Assembly (NCBI GenBank): GCA_947493145.1 | Contig: CANLPZ010000002.1 | Span: forward strand, 186,001-250,000 | Reading direction: 5' to 3' | DNA length: 64,000 nucleotides | From: an uncultured Paracoccaceae bacterium | Lineage (GTDB): Bacteria > Pseudomonadota > Alphaproteobacteria > Rhodobacterales > Rhodobacteraceae | Part shown: positions 63,500-64,000 of the stretch, in pieces | Numbering within the stretch: the stretch's first letter is position 1 | Layout: each line of letters opens with the position of its first letter | Notes under the pieces: generated by a model | Databases searched by the model: none | Seen by the model: only the letters and a program-made list of their open reading frames with translations | Told to the model about the DNA's origin: nothing | Translations under genes and position numbers: made by a program

Positions 63500-64000
63500 C
63501 ACCTAAAATTGTCGACGACATAGGCGTTCAAATTGACGAGGCATTTTTTTAATCGGGATCGCAATTTTGCTGATCGAATTGGCAGAAGCGGTTTTCAAAG
63601 GAACGTTTAAAAAGAAAACCTTTTTCGAAATGCTTGCCAGTGCTTCGACACAAATACCGTTTATCGCTGTCGAAATCTTTATCATGACGGGCGCTTATGT
63701 GGTGTTTTATGCACTCGCGTCCGATGTGATCCCATGGACATTTGAACTCAGTTGGCTAACGCTTGTCGGTGCGGTGTTTTTTGCGGATCTAACGTATTAT
63801 TGGGAACATCGTATCGCACATGAGGTTCGCATTTTGTGGACCCAGCACGCGGTCCATCATTCCAGCCGCGATTTTAATATCATAACCGGTATCCGCTTTG
63901 GCCCGCTTGAATCCGTATGGGCATTGATCGCCCATATCCCAATGGTTTTGATGGGGTTCCCCGCAGAATCCGTGTTGTTCGGGTCCCTTGTTGTATTGGC
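63496..64000 (+). pseudogene. Sterol desaturase/fatty acid hydroxylase family gene, frameshifted in a T7 tract; runs off window
   Basis: ATG 63496 overlaps the tetR stop. After 18 codons (MTPKIVDDIGVQIDEAFF) a TAA at 63550-63552 ends the frame within a run of seven T (63544-63550). Reading one base back, the sequence continues without stop to the window edge as a membrane hydroxylase: IGIAILLIELAEAV helix, then di-iron histidine motifs HRIAH and HAVHH in TYYWEHRIAH and WTQHAVHHSSRDFN. One additional T would restore the gene. Possible causes: sequencing error, true mutation, phase variation, or slippage that rescues expression. Confidence 0.78.

Overview
The window is a gene-dense, non-mobile stretch of an alphaproteobacterial chromosome, most likely a marine Rhodobacterales (Roseobacter group) member. 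Evidence: a GcrA cell-cycle regulator, DUF1150, DUF1467, DUF2161 and DUF465 small proteins, TIGR01459 HAD hydrolase, alphaproteobacterial-type AspRS and L28, a MidA/NDUFAF7-like methyltransferase, two Rhodobacterales-style Hint proteins, and a CIRCE element before groESL. G+C looks close to half by eye (not computed), low for that group. No rRNA, tRNA, insertion sequence, CRISPR array or prophage was seen. Most genes are housekeeping genes in short operons, often with stop/start overlaps (TGATG, ATGA).

Layout. 0-8 kb: partial EamA permease, H-type lectin protein, prs, DsbA-family isomerase, alpha/beta hydrolase, then the minus-strand run MaoC-ribF-ycgN-ltaE (two overlaps), a HAD hydrolase and family II pyrophosphatase. 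8-11 kb: DUF2161 PD-(D/E)xK protein and CIRCE-controlled groESL. 11-15.8 kb: DUF2867, EamA, Nudix, lipase-like protein, purEK, DUF465. 15.8-19.7 kb: hsp20-DUF1150-phzF behind a likely sigma-32 promoter, then a PAPS synthase (sat-cysC) ORF joined in frame to an EPS-type MarR domain. 19.8-28.6 kb: DM13 protein, L,D-transpeptidase, trxB, an Lrp regulator with three TTGCGCAA boxes, two Hint proteins, the lgt-midA-pgeF operon and ubiK. 28.9-42.8 kb: ybjN-like, proC-csaA-gyaR, tdk, a CII-like small regulator with arsH, a FabH2-like ketosynthase, carB, pabB-pabC, aspS-DUF1993. 42.9-53 kb: DUF1800-DUF1501 pair, response regulator, methylmalonyl-CoA epimerase, EI24 and nitroreductase genes, histone-deacetylase-like enzyme, M48 lipoprotein peptidase, dgkA, gcrA. 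53.3-64 kb: argD-argF, gnd, hrpB, meaB, rpmB, LMW phosphatase, TetR and a sterol-desaturase-family gene with a frameshift in a T7 tract at the right edge.

How genes work together: purEK, carB, argDF and proC cover nucleotide and arginine/proline synthesis; pabB/pabC supply p-aminobenzoate; mce and meaB belong to methylmalonyl-CoA handling although the mutase is outside the window; lgt, pgeF, L,D-transpeptidase and the M48 lipoprotein serve the envelope. I found no clearly new multi-gene system. The points most worth a second look are the MarR-PAPS synthase fusion, the twin palindrome at 11.6 kb beside what may be a truncated regulator, the orphan structured elements at 32.2 kb and 34.8 kb, the Hint protein lacking the usual cysteine, and the frameshifted desaturase.
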